Of a DNA stretch of 64,000 nt, positions 34,708 to 46,329 are shown piece after piece (positions within the stretch are counted from its first letter, which is position 1; every line of letters begins with the position of its first letter). The notes under the pieces were generated by a model, which worked only from the letters and a program-made list of their open reading frames with translations, was not told where the DNA came from and searched no databases. Source of the DNA: Codonopsis lanceolata (lineage: Eukaryota > Streptophyta > Magnoliopsida > Asterales > Campanulaceae); contig CM028381.1 of the NCBI GenBank assembly GCA_013146195.2, positions 52,886,099 to 52,950,098 on the forward strand, written 5' to 3'. Both the position numbers and the translations under genes were made by a program.

Positions 34708-37700
34708 TGTGATATGCATGGATTCATACACTTATAATCATCATAAATATGTTCATTTAGCTCCCGTATATGTTTAGAGTCATTAGCATGATTGTTGACG
34801 TTGTTTGAGATGCACGTATGCATTTTCCTTTCGCGAGATGCTTTGAGTCTCGGGTTTGTGTTTTATGTGGTTATCACATGGATTATTGTTAGAAGGCATT
34901 TATAACATCATTTACATGCCTTGGAGATTGGTTAGATGCTTGTTGCATTGTCGGTTGGTTGCTAGTTTGATTCTAGCGATAACCCTTCTCAGTTTGACTT
35001 TTTCGGTTGTCGTTCGGGAGAGTTCTACCTGAGTTCTTGGCCTTGTTTTGTTGGGGTTTGAGGCTTGATTGTTTTGGTTACTGATTGGAGGATATTAAGG
35101 TTGAATTGTAGACCATTTTTGGCTTGGAAGGACTCGAGATTGCATGCGGGGGAGTCCGGGACCGAGCAAGGAAACAAGAAAACTGGGAATGCTGAAATAC
35201 CAAGTGATGCGGTCGCATCACCTACCCCCCAAGCGACCGCAAGGGTCTAAATCCAGAATTTCGGGATTTTGCAATTTCTTATGCGCTGTCCGAAATTTAA
35301 CCATTTAAACCCACTTTAAACCTATTCTAAACCCACTTACTTAGCCTAATCCTAGTCCTAAACATCTATTAGGAGATTTAGGGGTTAATTAGTGAATTGA
35401 TTAGTGAATTAATCCCCCATATATAAATCAAATCAGCCGCTCATTCTCTCATTTTTCGGCCAAGGCAGTACGCGACTTTTCTCTTGCTTCTCAGGAAAGC
35501 CCAGAAACCTCGTGAGAGAGCTGAAAGGGGGCGATTCTAGGGAGATTGAAAGGCTTGAGCTTGGAAGCCATAGCTGGGAGTCTTCTTCCCCATTCAACCC
35601 GCGAGTTTGAAGAGAAAGAGTTGAGGAAAAGACATCATCTCTAGGGCACCAAATTTCAGTTTGTAGGGCTGAGTTTTTGTAAGTTCTACCTCTCTTCCTT
35701 TGATTTTTGGGCTCCATTGACCCTAGGGAAACAACCCTTTGTGCTATTTGAGGTCAATGGAAGCCAATGTTAGGGTTTATAGAAGATGCATGAACCCTAG
35801 GTTTACAAATTTATGATAGAACTTGATTGACCTATGTGAGACCATGATTATGTGAAATTCATGTTCTAACTAGTCTATTGAACTTAGTTGTGTTGATTAT
35901 CCATGAGTATTGAAGTTGATTTGGTTGAGATACTTGGAGGGTGTTTTGCCCTAATCTTGTTCTAGCTTGCCAATTATTGATGTGAGCTTGATTAATATGT
36001 TTTATATGCTTAATAGAGTATACTAAACCATGTTGTGTAGTTTAATCATGATTTGAAGATTATGATTGGTATAGTGACTTGAGTGAAATTATGCACAAGA
36101 TGGCTAATTTGTTCTAAGTTGCATTGTTAATTATTTAGTTGGGTTTATATGAGTTTATTGATCATTGGGATTATGGTTTTGGCGATAGATATGAACATAG
36201 TGGGATGTTGAAGCCTATGCTTCTATTCCTTGAATTTTCGGAAAGTTTAGATTGGACTCAACGGAGTCAACCTTTGGGTTAGTATGAATCCTAGGGACTA
36301 TAATCTTAAGTCCTACGGAATTTTGGGTGGAATTCATGGAGGTCGAGCCTCCAAGAAGTTTTGAAGTGTGTGAAGCACACTTGATTATGAGAGCTTATAT
36401 GATTATCGGTTGTGAAATTTATGCTAGTTGTGGATGAATTGCATGACTAGCTTGATAGTAGAGTGTTTACCTACTTGTTATGAGTATATGAGTATATATT
36501 ACTTGTGCTTGGGTTTTGAGTCCAGCTGGCGTCGGTCTGTTGAGTCTTTGGTGGGACGATACATCGTCTTCACGAATTGTGGGATTCGTGATCGCGATGG
36601 ATCGCCGTGCCGGGTTTGCACACACCCCTCCATCGATGGCCACGGTGGGGAAGTAGTTTATCTTAGTTGTAGTAATACACATGACTTTGATAACTATGGA
36701 ACTCGAGCGAAGACTGTCTCGGGGACGTCGATATCTACGAGAGGGATATCGAGGGCACTTAAGGGTTTTGCACGTGTTTTTGCAGGAGCGACACGCGCGG
36801 AGGAATTTGGGTAATGGTATCATATCCCTTATATATGAATTGTTTCACAAGTGCTTAAGTGAATAACGTGCGTAGTGAATTGGATATGATATGGTGTTTG
36901 TTTTGGTTTCTTACATGTTATACTTGATAGATAACATATTGATTAATGTTGTTAAGCATATATGCTATCACATGAACATTATTGGAATGTTGTTTTATGC
37001 CAAGGGTATAAACCATTATTGTTAAGACTAAAATGCCTTGACATGGATCTATGATGAGATGTTATACGTTAATGATAACATATTTATTTAATGTTGAGCA
37101 TGGATGCCATAACATGATTTTATATACGGTTATTTCATGACGATAGCATGATATAATTTTATGATTGAGCATTACGCCATGGTAGGAAGTTATGGTTAGT
37201 AACTTACTAAGTCATTGTGACTTACTTTTATTTGTTGGTTGTTTTTCCCTAGATCCGAGCCGTGCGAGCGGATCCAAGTAAATCGAGAAGGTTGCTTTGA
37301 CACATAATTCTTTTGGCAAGGTTGCTACTTAGATGTTTATTTTGTTTTTGGTGAGGTCGTTGGGAAGATGAAGTTATGTAAACTTCATGATTGGGTAGCA
37401 AACCTTAATGTGATTGTAATATTGTAATTGCATTGTTAGTTTATTCTTTTGGTAGCCGACAAGTAGAAGTCGTGCTTGATGTATATTTATGGTTATATCT
37501 CCACATGTTTTCTTATTGTTAGTACTTATAATTGTTAGTACTTATGTTGTTGGTAGCCGACTGGTTTTAGTCGCGCTTGGTTAATTGGTGATTATGTTTA
37601 GCATGTTACATTGCTAGTAAAATATTATGTTTGTTCTCCGGCATGTTTTTAGCCGTTGAGTTGTTAGACTAGAGTCTTAGACTTAGTTAATGTTGGGTTC

Positions 37701-37737
37701 CGGCCGTAGCTTCGTCAATGACTTGGTTTTATTATGC
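34708..37737 (+). mobile_element. Second copy of the 3-kb LTR, interrupted by SIRE-plus
   Basis: Homologous landmarks occur in the same order as in 798-4036: the start TGTGAT.. with CATCAT..ATGTT.., the palindrome pair (35205-35220), the hairpin block (36570-36591), CTCCAT.GATGGCCAC.GTGGGGAAGTAG, GATCCGAGCCG near 37253, TTCTCCGGCATG and GTTGGGTTCCGG near 37690. It is diverged. It enters the SIRE-minus integrase at 34708 (left flank TTGCT) and stops at 37737 where SIRE-plus starts, at nearly the same offset (about 3.0 kb) as the matching point in the first copy. Its last 200 bp or so are not seen. Confidence 0.75.
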
Positions 37738-38970
37738 TGTTGATTCCTATGATTAGATTTGGTTGAGTCATCTTCTGATTCTATTGTACAGTAGGCTAAA
37801 AGGTGCAGCGTCGATTAGTGTGGCTGTCTTAGAATCACTTTGTTTAGAATAGTTTCTAAGTGTTAGTTCTTGGCGCTCTCGCAAGCTTCTCACGGCGACC
37901 CTTGAAGGAGCGGACTTTGAAGTGCGCTCAAATAGCGGAAAAATCATATTTGGCCAAAATCAGGAACAATGACACGTGCACACCTATTCGAGATATTTTC
38001 GAAAATATCGGTCATCATGTCTTCACCGAGATATTTTTTCAAGAAGTCAACTACGCATAATGACAAGCTGTCGAGGCGAATCTGAAAATCAAGAGAAGAC
38101 ATTACCGTTTTGGCTAAGAAGACTTTCCAAGTGCAAAAGCTTGCACTCAGAAACATTACTACGTTTAGTAATGTCTTCTGCACTCTGCATCTCCATGGCG
38201 TGGGCGTTTCTTTCAGCGCCGAATTGCATCTCGATGACGTGGGGTTTCTTTTCCCCAATTGCATTCAATAAAACGTTGGACTCAATTATCTCGATTTGAA
38301 ACCAACGGTCAAAAGGATCTCTTCTGGTATTTATTCAAGTGTTGAAGATCTGAAGAAACAACTCTTGCGCATTAACTCTTAAGCTTCATCTTCATCACTC
38401 AAGCATTCAAGAGATCAAAGGACAAGGGCTAACACTTCACCAAACTTTCTGAAGCTGCAGATCTGCCATCTTAAATTCTTTCTCGGCTTCATTACGTTTG
38501 TCTTTAATCTTTGTTCTTTAATTACGCGTGTGGAGAACAATTATCTATTGATTGTCTCTCTCACCTCTATACACTTGGTTAAAAACTAATTTTGTACACG
38601 ATCCATTAGAGATCTAAATCATAAACCTAGTGGATAAAACAAGTGCACTTTTAAAAATCCAAAGCTAACCACTTTGGTAGTGGATGTAGTACTATTAATG
38701 CACGAACCACTTCAAATTCACGTGTGCTGATTCGAGACTCTTCTTATCTTTCACTTTAGCTGTTTATGTTTAACTATTCAGTCTGCTGCCGCACTTATGC
38801 TTACTGGCTCCCTTGATAATCTTAGAATCGATTTGTTCCACTTGCCCAAACACTTCTATTCAAACCTTTTATAAATCTTTAAGAAGTGCTCTTAAAAAGA
38901 AAAGTTTTATAAAAACATAACTAGGCTATTCAACCCCCCCTAGCCTAGATTGAGCCTACCGGGACCAACA
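37738..38970 (+). mobile_element. SIRE-plus 5' LTR (1233 bp)
   Basis: The LTR runs from TGTTGATTCCTATG to CTACCGGGACCAACA and is followed one base later by a primer-binding site. Blocks match the reverse complement of the SIRE-minus LTR, for example GATTAGTGTGGCTGT and the C-rich GGCTATTCAACCCCCCCTAG near the end. It sits inside the second 3-kb LTR copy. Confidence 0.85.
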
Positions 38971-38971
38971 A

Positions 38972-38983
38972 TTGGTATCGAGC
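38972..38983 (+). other. SIRE-plus primer-binding site
   Basis: TTGGTATCGAGC matches the initiator tRNA-Met binding sequence TGGTATCAGAGC except for one missing base. Confidence 0.8.
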
Positions 38984-39019
38984 TTCATTCTTTGAAAAAT
39001 CATTTTTCAAGATTAACCT

Positions 39020-40900
39020 CTTGAGAATAGATCCTATGGCTCACTATATCTGCCTACTTCAAACACCCCACGTCGTCCCAATATTGGGCGAAGGCCATTC
39101 AGAATATGGAAAGATAAGGTTATGAGATATATGAATTCTATTGACAATCGGTTGTGGCAATGTGTTCGACGAGTCCATATATCCCAATGAAGCCCAACCT
39201 ACTTCTTTAGTAGCAGGATGGTCCTCTGAGATACCTACGTCGAATCTATGAGCGAATAGACGACGAAGAAAGGAGGCTTGTTGAACTTCGACAGCAAAGG
39301 CTATTCATATTATATCCGGCTACATCGACACAGCGCATACCAACAAATCATCGAAATGCAAAGCGCAGAAATGTGGGAAGCCTTGGTGGAATATCTTGAA
39401 GGAGATCTACCACGAGGGACAACGAAAATACAACTATATTCACAGTTCGACTCATTCGAGAAAAGATCTAAGGAGACTCACGGCAAGCCTCTGACAGTTT
39501 TGTGAGGTAGTAAATAGTTGTTACTCTTTAGGAAAAGAATATAGTATTAAAGAAGTAAATATGAGATTTCTAGCTTCTTTAGGAAGTTTGTGGCATGTAA
39601 AAACCACTTGCAATAAAAGAGTCCAAAGACTTGAACTCCATGCATCTCGAAGTTTGTATGCGAGTTTAACAGTCTATGAGCAAGAATTACTTCAAGCTCG
39701 AAACAGGACAAACATTTTAAACTTCCTTCCTTTTACGCTATCTCCCGGGGAAATTCTGTTCAAGAAAGCAAACCATCACTTCTTCTTCAAGCGAGAATGA
39801 AATTCTCTCGGCGAGCAATTTGCTATGTTCGTTAAGAAGTTTCAAAAGTTCTCAAAATTTAACAAAAGAAAGAAGCAAACCAGCGGACTTTGAAAAGGCT
39901 GAGAAAACTCACAATAATGAGCTAGTTTGCTACAATTGCGGGAAACACAGTCACTGCGTCTAAATGTCCTAAGCCTAAATATGAAGCCTATAAAGGAGAC
40001 CTTCTAAATCATTTTCTAAACATAGAGGTCTCTGGTAGGACTTAGAAAACCATGTAGCCACTTGGTTTGAAGCCGATTCGGCGAGGATGATAGTGATGAC
40101 TCACGAGCAAGCACATATTTGTCTTGTTGCTCTAGAGTCACCTCCACCTATGACTCGGGGCAAGTGAAGTTAAGTACTCTCCCTTTCAAGCTAACATAGA
40201 ACAATCTTCGAAGAGCCTTCAAAGAAGAAATCCTCGAAGATGCTCAAGATATGCTAGAGGAATTCAATGAATTTAGGAAGGCCTATGTTAAGTTAGCTAA
40301 AAGTCATGAGAAAGTGGGAGCGAGAAATCCATCTTTGGAAAGCGAGTTAAAAACTCTCCATGGAATCGGCGGGGAAAGTATCAAGTTAAAAGAAGAGAAC
40401 AAGTTTCTCAATGAAAAGGTTGCTTGTCTTATTGATCATGCCAAAGAGTTATCTGTGAGAAAGAAGAGTTGCAAAAACCATTAACTCATGGAATAACTCA
40501 AGGCGGTCTTTGATCAAATTCTTGGAGATCGAAGCCCTCAGCAGAGATAAATGGGCTAGGATTCTCTAATGAAATCTCTAGCGCAACCTCGAACAAGAAA
40601 ATGAAGCAGTTCACAGTGAATAGTAATATTCTGCACAATATCGAAACCTAACAAGGGTAAAGAAAGGAATTGGTTATCTTGCTACTCCTTATAAATACCA
40701 AAGGTTCAAATTAAAGCTTGATGAAGCTTTGAAAGCAAAGCAATCATCTGCTGGAGATAAATGTTAAAGGAGGTGCGGACTTACATGACCCTCTACCGGC
40801 CTTACGGCAAGAGGCTGTTGGGGCCTATGAAACGCTCCAAACCTATTCAGCGATTACTACGAGATGGTGCCATTGCTACGCGAGAATGTTGACACCAAGC
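39020..40900 (+). pseudogene. SIRE-plus gag, heavily frameshifted
   Basis: Pieces in order: 39561-39800 with MRFLASLGSLWHVKTTCNK and LTVYEQELLQARN (copia gag core of the Sirevirus type); a CCHC knuckle near 39925 (CYNCGKHSH, with a stop before the final part); and a Lys/Glu coiled coil at 40251-40484 (MLEEFNEFRKAYVKLAKSHE, LKEENKFLNEKVACLIDHAK). Frameshifts occur every few hundred bases, so no working product is possible. The density of indels may partly reflect low consensus quality near the second gap. Confidence 0.75.
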
Positions 40901-41099
40901 TTAAAGGAAAATGCATGAGGCATCAAAGTCTACTACCCGACAAACATCTTTTGCTAAAGCAAAAGCTCTTTGTATCGGACTCGAAGCCTCATACTGAAAC
41001 CTCTAAGCACTGCGCTAACAAGACTACCAACTCAAAAGCTTTGTTAAGAAAAATGTTCAACCTTCTAACATTCGGCATAATCATGTAGACTTACGTAAT

Positions 41100-44000
41100 T
41101 TTCATCCTTTGTACATTTTGTAAGTGTTTTGGCCACTTGAATGTCTGTGAAATCCATCATGAAGCTTCTTTGGATCCCTATTCAAAATCGAGGCAAGTAT
41201 GGGTTCCAAAATCGCTAACCACTTGGACCCGTAAAGGAAAATAAAGGGGACCATGATTTTCTTACCTCACATCTCGGAGTGTGCTTAATGGCTATCTCAA
41301 ACTTAGAAAAGAAAGATGTGTGGTATCTAGATGGCGGTACTCGAAACGTGGCCGGAGAATCTGCCTTCTCTCTAATATTTAAAGCGAGAAGGCCCTCCGG
41401 TCATCTTCGGAGACAATGCTAAAGGAAGAACAATTGGCTATGGATCCATCATTCGAAATCTCTCATTGGAAAAGTCTTTCTTGTAGAAGGCTTGAAACAT
41501 AATCTCTGAGTATTTCTCAGTGCGTGACAAAGGGCTTATATGTCAATTCTCCTCAAGCAGATGTGATATCAAGGATCAATCTCTTGCTCAAGTGGTTTCG
41601 GTCATAGACAAGGGAATGTCTATGTAATAGATTTGAATGCCTACGGTAAGGCTACTAATTTATGTCTTGTGGCAAACTACGCTTTCAAGACAAAAATTTG
41701 TGTGTGGCATAAAAGACTCGATCATTTGAACTTCAAATATCTAGCCAAGCTATCCAAGAAGGTCTAGTCAAAGGATTGCCAAGGTCTCTCTGCGTCATGA
41801 TCGTTAGTGCAAGCATGCCAGCTGGGAAAGCTTTCAAAAACATCATTCAAAAGCAAGCCGGGACTCTCAGCGACAAGACCTCTACAACTCGCATGGATCT
41901 CTTCGGACCGGTCACTACTATTAGTTATGGTGGTTTCGAATACACACTAGTAGTAGTGGATGACTATACTGATACACTTGGGCAGAGATGATGTCTTCTA
42001 AAGATCACACATACGATCTTCTTACGGCCTATTGAGAAAGATAAGCGCAAAAACTTCGATGAAATCGGTGGCGTTCGATCGGACAATGACGAGTTCACCA
42101 ACAATGGAATAGCAAAATCTTGTGATGATCACGGTATTGGGCACAACCTGCTCTGTAAGAACTCCCGCAGCAAAATGGCGTTCTTGAAAGGAAGAAACGA
42201 GAACACTTATCGAAGCTGCTAAAACTATGCTTCTTTGAAGCAAAGTTGCCCAAACACTTACGGGCGAGAAGCGTCAATACTGCTGCTTTACTCAAAAGCA
42301 GATCATTGATCAACAAATTTCACGGTAAAACACCACATGAACTTTGGAGAGGTAAAACCCCAAACATTGGATTTTTTAAAATCTTCGGTTGTAAATGCTT
42401 TATAGTCTCTGATGGTAATGATTATAGAGGCAAATTTGATCATAAAGCGGAGTGAAGGTGTATTTTTGGGTTATGCCTTACACTCCAAAGCTTACGGGGT
42501 TTTCAACAACGTTCATTAAAAATAGTTGAATCTGTTCATGTTTCATTTGATGAATTTGATTTATTAGAGCCACATGTGGCTCAAATATTCTTGATGACTT
42601 TGTTAATGTTGAGGCAGTTACCCCAACCATCGACCTCTAGTATACCTAATCCTTCACGGCAACTCAATCAAACATTCACGACCATCACTTCTTGACAAGC
42701 GGGTCACGAGAAGACTTGACCACAGCTCGAAAATCCGAATCAAGAACCTTGTTTCTCAATCGAAAATTCTATTCCTCACTCACCTATGGGCCAAATTAGA
42801 ACACAACTCTCATCGAACCAGGTGATCTTCCGATAGCCCTCCTACGAACCTTGTCATGAAGAAAGCAGCGACAACTCATCATATTCTGGCTGTCACAAGA
42901 ACATCTGAAAAGACCATCCAATCTCTCGAAATCATTGGTGACATTCATGTTGGATATGCGGACGAAAGATCTTCAAAAATGAATGTATGTTACGTCTTTG
43001 CATTTGTCTCGGAAAGAAGAGCAAAGAAGATCGAAGAAGCTCTTGAATCCAAGTTAATTTGGAAGCCATGCAAGAAAGAACTTCGACAATTTGAGCGATG
43101 CAAGTATGGAAGCTAGTTCCAAGCCTGCGATCATGCGGTCATTGGCACAAAATGGGTGTTCGAAACAAGAAGGATGAGGATGGAAACATAGTGAAACAAA
43201 GCAAGACTTGTTGCACAAGGATATCGCCGAAAGGGATCGACTATGATGAAACATTCGCTCTGTAGCAGGTTGGAAGCCATCGAGAATCTTCTTAGCCTAT
43301 GCTACATACAAGGACTTTGTCTTTGTACCAAATGGATGTCAAGAGCGCTTTTCTTAATGGTGATCTTCAAGAAGCAGTCTACGTTGCTCAACCTCCGGGC
43401 TTTGTAGAAAAAGGAAAAAGAAACTCATGTTTACAAGCTTAAGAAGGCTCTATGGTCTTAAGCAAGCTCCTCGAGCACAGTATGAAACCACTTTCTAAAT
43501 TTACGGTTGAACAAGGATTAGTGCGAGGCAAGATTGACACCTCTCTTCATTCTCAAGCACAAAGGACATTCTCTGTGAAGTACGAGATCTACGTTGATGA
43601 TATCATTTTCGGATCCACAAATGAGAAGCTATGTAGCGATTTGAAACACTTATGATGGCAAGTTTCAAATGAGTATGATGGGAGAACTCACATTCTTCTT
43701 GGGTCTTCAAATTCAACGAGTCCAACAGGAATATTCATCGGTCAATCCAAGTATGCTAAAGATCTTGTCAAAAAATTTGGATTGGAAGCTTGACAAACAC
43801 ATTTGATACTCGATGGGCTGCTAGATGCAAACTTACTGAAAGACTTCTGAGGAAGAAAGTTGATATCACTATGGGGGGATAATTGGATCTCTACCTACCG
43901 CCCGGACGACATAGTGTATCTTTGTTGGGGTGTGTGCTAGATTTCAAGCGGACCCTCGTGAGTCACATCTTCTTGCGCCAAAGAATCATCAAATACGTAT

Positions 44001-44460
44001 CGAGATACCACCAACTTAGGTATCGGTATCGAAGAATCCTCTTTCAACTTGGTTGGATACTCGGAGCCTTGACTATCTTGTCAAATTAACTTGAAAAAAG
44101 CACCCGATGGAACATGTCAATTTCTAGGAGAGCAGACTTCGTCTCTTGGGCAAGCAAGAAACAAGCATCGTTTCAAATTCCTGTGAGCGAGAATACATGG
44201 CTGGCGGTAGGCTGTGGCGCCAACTACTATGGATCAAGCAGCGTTAGTAGACTACGACATCAAAGTAGCGAGCCCTTGATCATGTGTGATGATAACACCT
44301 CGGCAATCTATCACATACAATCCGTGATGCATTCTGAAGACAAAGCATATCGATGTTCGATATCACTTTCTAGGGATAATGTAGAAAGAAAACATTAGCA
44401 TGAAGTATATTTCAACGACCATCAACTAGCGGACATCTTCACCAGCTCTAGAAGCGACGG
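41100..44460 (+). pseudogene. SIRE-plus pol: protease, integrase, RT, RNase H
   Basis: RQVWVPK (near 41190) is the linker before the protease. The protease active site reads WYLDGGTRN, with Asp-Gly-Gly replacing Asp-Ser-Gly. The GAG-pre-integrase region has VWHKRLDHLNFKYLAKLSKK. The integrase has TRMDLFGPVTTISYGG and VVVDDYT, then HGKTPHELWRGKTPNIGFFK near 42320. The RT has VIGTKWVFETRR, then KLKKALYGLKQAPRA-like codons near 43440 and IYVDDIIFGSTNEKL at 43590-43640. The RNase H has DFVSWASKKQAS and LIMCDDNTSAI. Stops and frameshifts are everywhere. Confidence 0.85.
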
Positions 44461-44875
44461 GTTTGCTTATCTAAGGGAAAGCTTGGTATGCTTGACCCCA
44501 TTGCTTAAATTATATCAAAATAATTTTTTATGTAACATTTCCAAAATAATATTTCTTAATTTATTTTAAGCGGACTTGAAAATTTATTTAGCGGACTTGA
44601 AAATTTATTTTGAGCGGACTTACTTTTCAAATATTTTAAATCAAAAATTTTAAAGTCACTAAAAAGAAAAATGAGTTTTCTAAACTATAATTTTGAGAGG
44701 AGGCTTATGCAAATTATGAGGACTATTTGAAATTGGTTGAGTGAATATTTGAAAAAGGCCCTTTCTCTTTCTAAAAGCCGTCATTCATTAAGTCTTGTCA
44801 TCAAAAACTAATGAGGTTTCTAGAAATCTCTATGATGATGGCACGCCCTTTATAAACTCAGCCCGCCAGTTCTTT
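44461..44875 (+). other. SIRE-plus region downstream of pol, up to the gap
   Basis: This is non-coding. Three direct repeats of AGCGGACTT start at 44569, 44590 and 44613, the first two within identical AGCGGACTTGAAAATTTATT units. The element runs into the N gap; its 3' LTR is not seen. Confidence 0.6.
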
Positions 44876-44975
44876 NNNNNNNNNNNNNNNNNNNNNNNNN
44901 NNNNNNNNNNNNNNNNNNNNNNNNNNNNNNNNNNNNNNNNNNNNNNNNNNNNNNNNNNNNNNNNNNNNNNNNNNN
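44876..44975. other. Assembly gap, 100 N
   Basis: Exactly 100 N, a placeholder of unknown true length. It separates the SIRE-plus element from the Tat-type gypsy element. Open frames that span it are meaningless. Confidence 0.99.
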
Positions 44976-45760
44976 AACGTGAAGACCTCAAATTATCTTC
45001 GAAAAGAATGCATCGAGGAGCAGTCAACTCATAGGCCGAGCTAAAAGAAAACGAGGAGAGCCTCGACAACCAAAGTCACCGAGGTATCCAAGCCGGAAGA
45101 AGAGAAGAGGATCTCGACGCCCACCTTACCTTCAAAAGTCCAAGAATCGCTCAACAAACATCACACGTGAGGAAGGATCTTCGAGAAGCGACTCAATGAA
45201 TTGGAGAAGGTCAAGAGGGAGGTCACGACAGAAAATAAGTCAAGGTCGAGCTAGTTCAAGCTCAGTGCCTTAAAGAGAACCTCATCACCGAATATAAGAA
45301 CTCGGAGGACTTCGCGTCGCCGCTGGCGTTGAAGAAAGCGTATCCTTTTTCTCTGCAGGGGTCAACCATATCTTGCGACAACTAGCTTGCAATGGACTTG
45401 AACTCAGGCCGGAGCAGCTCGCAACATGGGGAACCAACACTCCTTTCTGCTCCTCGGCTCGCCTGGGACATGCTTTAGTTCCGTATTCTGTGGATGAGCT
45501 TAACTCGCCGAGTTAGACTCCCAAAAATTTGTTCGGATGCTTGGACCCCTCCCCAAACGCAGAGACCACGCCGAGTTAATGTCCCAAATATGGTCGGGAA
45601 GAAACCCAGAGAATCAAAACTTGTCCCCCCAAGCCGCCGGTACAAACAATGAAGTGATCAACCTCAAAGCCGAGAACGAAGCCCCAACCAATCAGACCAT
45701 TGCCGATCCTGCTCAAGTTCTAACCAATCAAACCCCCATTGCTGACTCTTAGATACTTCC
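44976..45760 (+). pseudogene. Opposite-strand ORF of the Tat-type gypsy element, broken
   Basis: Coding-like, GC-richer sequence on the + strand lies opposite to the gypsy pol. Remnants include KRMHRGAV, ELEKVKREVTTENKS, a frameshift, LVQAQCLKENLITEYKNSED, FASPLALKKAYPFSLQG, and the tail ENEAPTNQTIADPAQ to a stop at 45750-45752. The composition suggests a coiled-coil, charged protein. Tat/Retand-type elements are known to carry an additional ORF on the antisense strand between integrase and the 3' LTR, and this fits that position. I assign it by place and character; I cannot verify homology. Confidence 0.45.
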
Positions 45761-45903
45761 ATGGCCTGCGTGCCTAAGTTTCCAAAACAATTTACATTTA
45801 TGTCTGTAATATTTTGCTACTCGTTTTCTTTCTTTGCTGGATGAATGCTTTTATATTCCACCATGCATGCTTTCAGTTTAATTAAGAAGTATTGTTTTGA
45901 ATG

Positions 45904-46220
45904 TCCAACTTCTTTCCGAGCAAGGGAAACCTTTGCTCGTGAAAAAGAAACCACAAATAATCAAGCAATCCCACTCGAACACCAACTCTTTTTACGAGCA
46001 TAAACCTCTCTATGCTCGTAAAAGAGAATAATCGAGAACACAGGGAAAACAACCATCTCGAACACCAACTCTTTTCACGAGCATAAACCCCTTTATGCTT
46101 ATAAAAGAGAATAATCGAGGAAAACACTTAACTCGAACACCAACCCTTTGGGCGAGCACAAATAACCTCGTGCTCGCTAAAGAGAATAATCGAGAAAAAT
46201 AAAAACAACTGACTCAAACA
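45904..46220 (-). repeat. Tandem repeats of 75-83 bp, each with a hairpin
   Basis: Units start with CTCGAACACCAAC at 45974, 46057, 46132 and (CTCAAACACC) 46213, with a more degenerate unit before them from about 45904. Each carries an inverted repeat: CGAGCAAGG../CCTTTGCTCG (45918-45939); TTTACGAGCATA/TATGCTCGTAAA (45991-46002 and 46011-46022, perfect 12 bp, 8-nt loop); a decayed version near 46077-46100; and GCGAGCAC/GTGCTCGC (46152-46177). AGAGAATAATCGAG follows each stem. It lies between the integrase end and the opposite-strand ORF of the Tat element. Confidence 0.75.
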
Positions 46221-46329
46221 CCAACTTTCAAAAATAAAATTGAAAGCATAATTGAGTTTTGCCATTATCACTTGCCATAGAAAGAAAAGATCAAAGAATT
46301 ACATACTGCCAATGCCAATCACCAATAAT

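Noticed and set aside
35433..36823. Several frames of 94-128 codons in the second 3-kb LTR
   Set aside because: They overlap on both strands in non-coding LTR sequence and are not shared between copies.
44795..45069. Open frames across the second N gap, both strands
   Set aside because: They include 100 unknown bases and join two different elements.
45904..46220. CRISPR-like array
   Set aside because: The repeats are degenerate, the spacers are not unique, the context is a plant gypsy element, and the repeat includes the whole unit.
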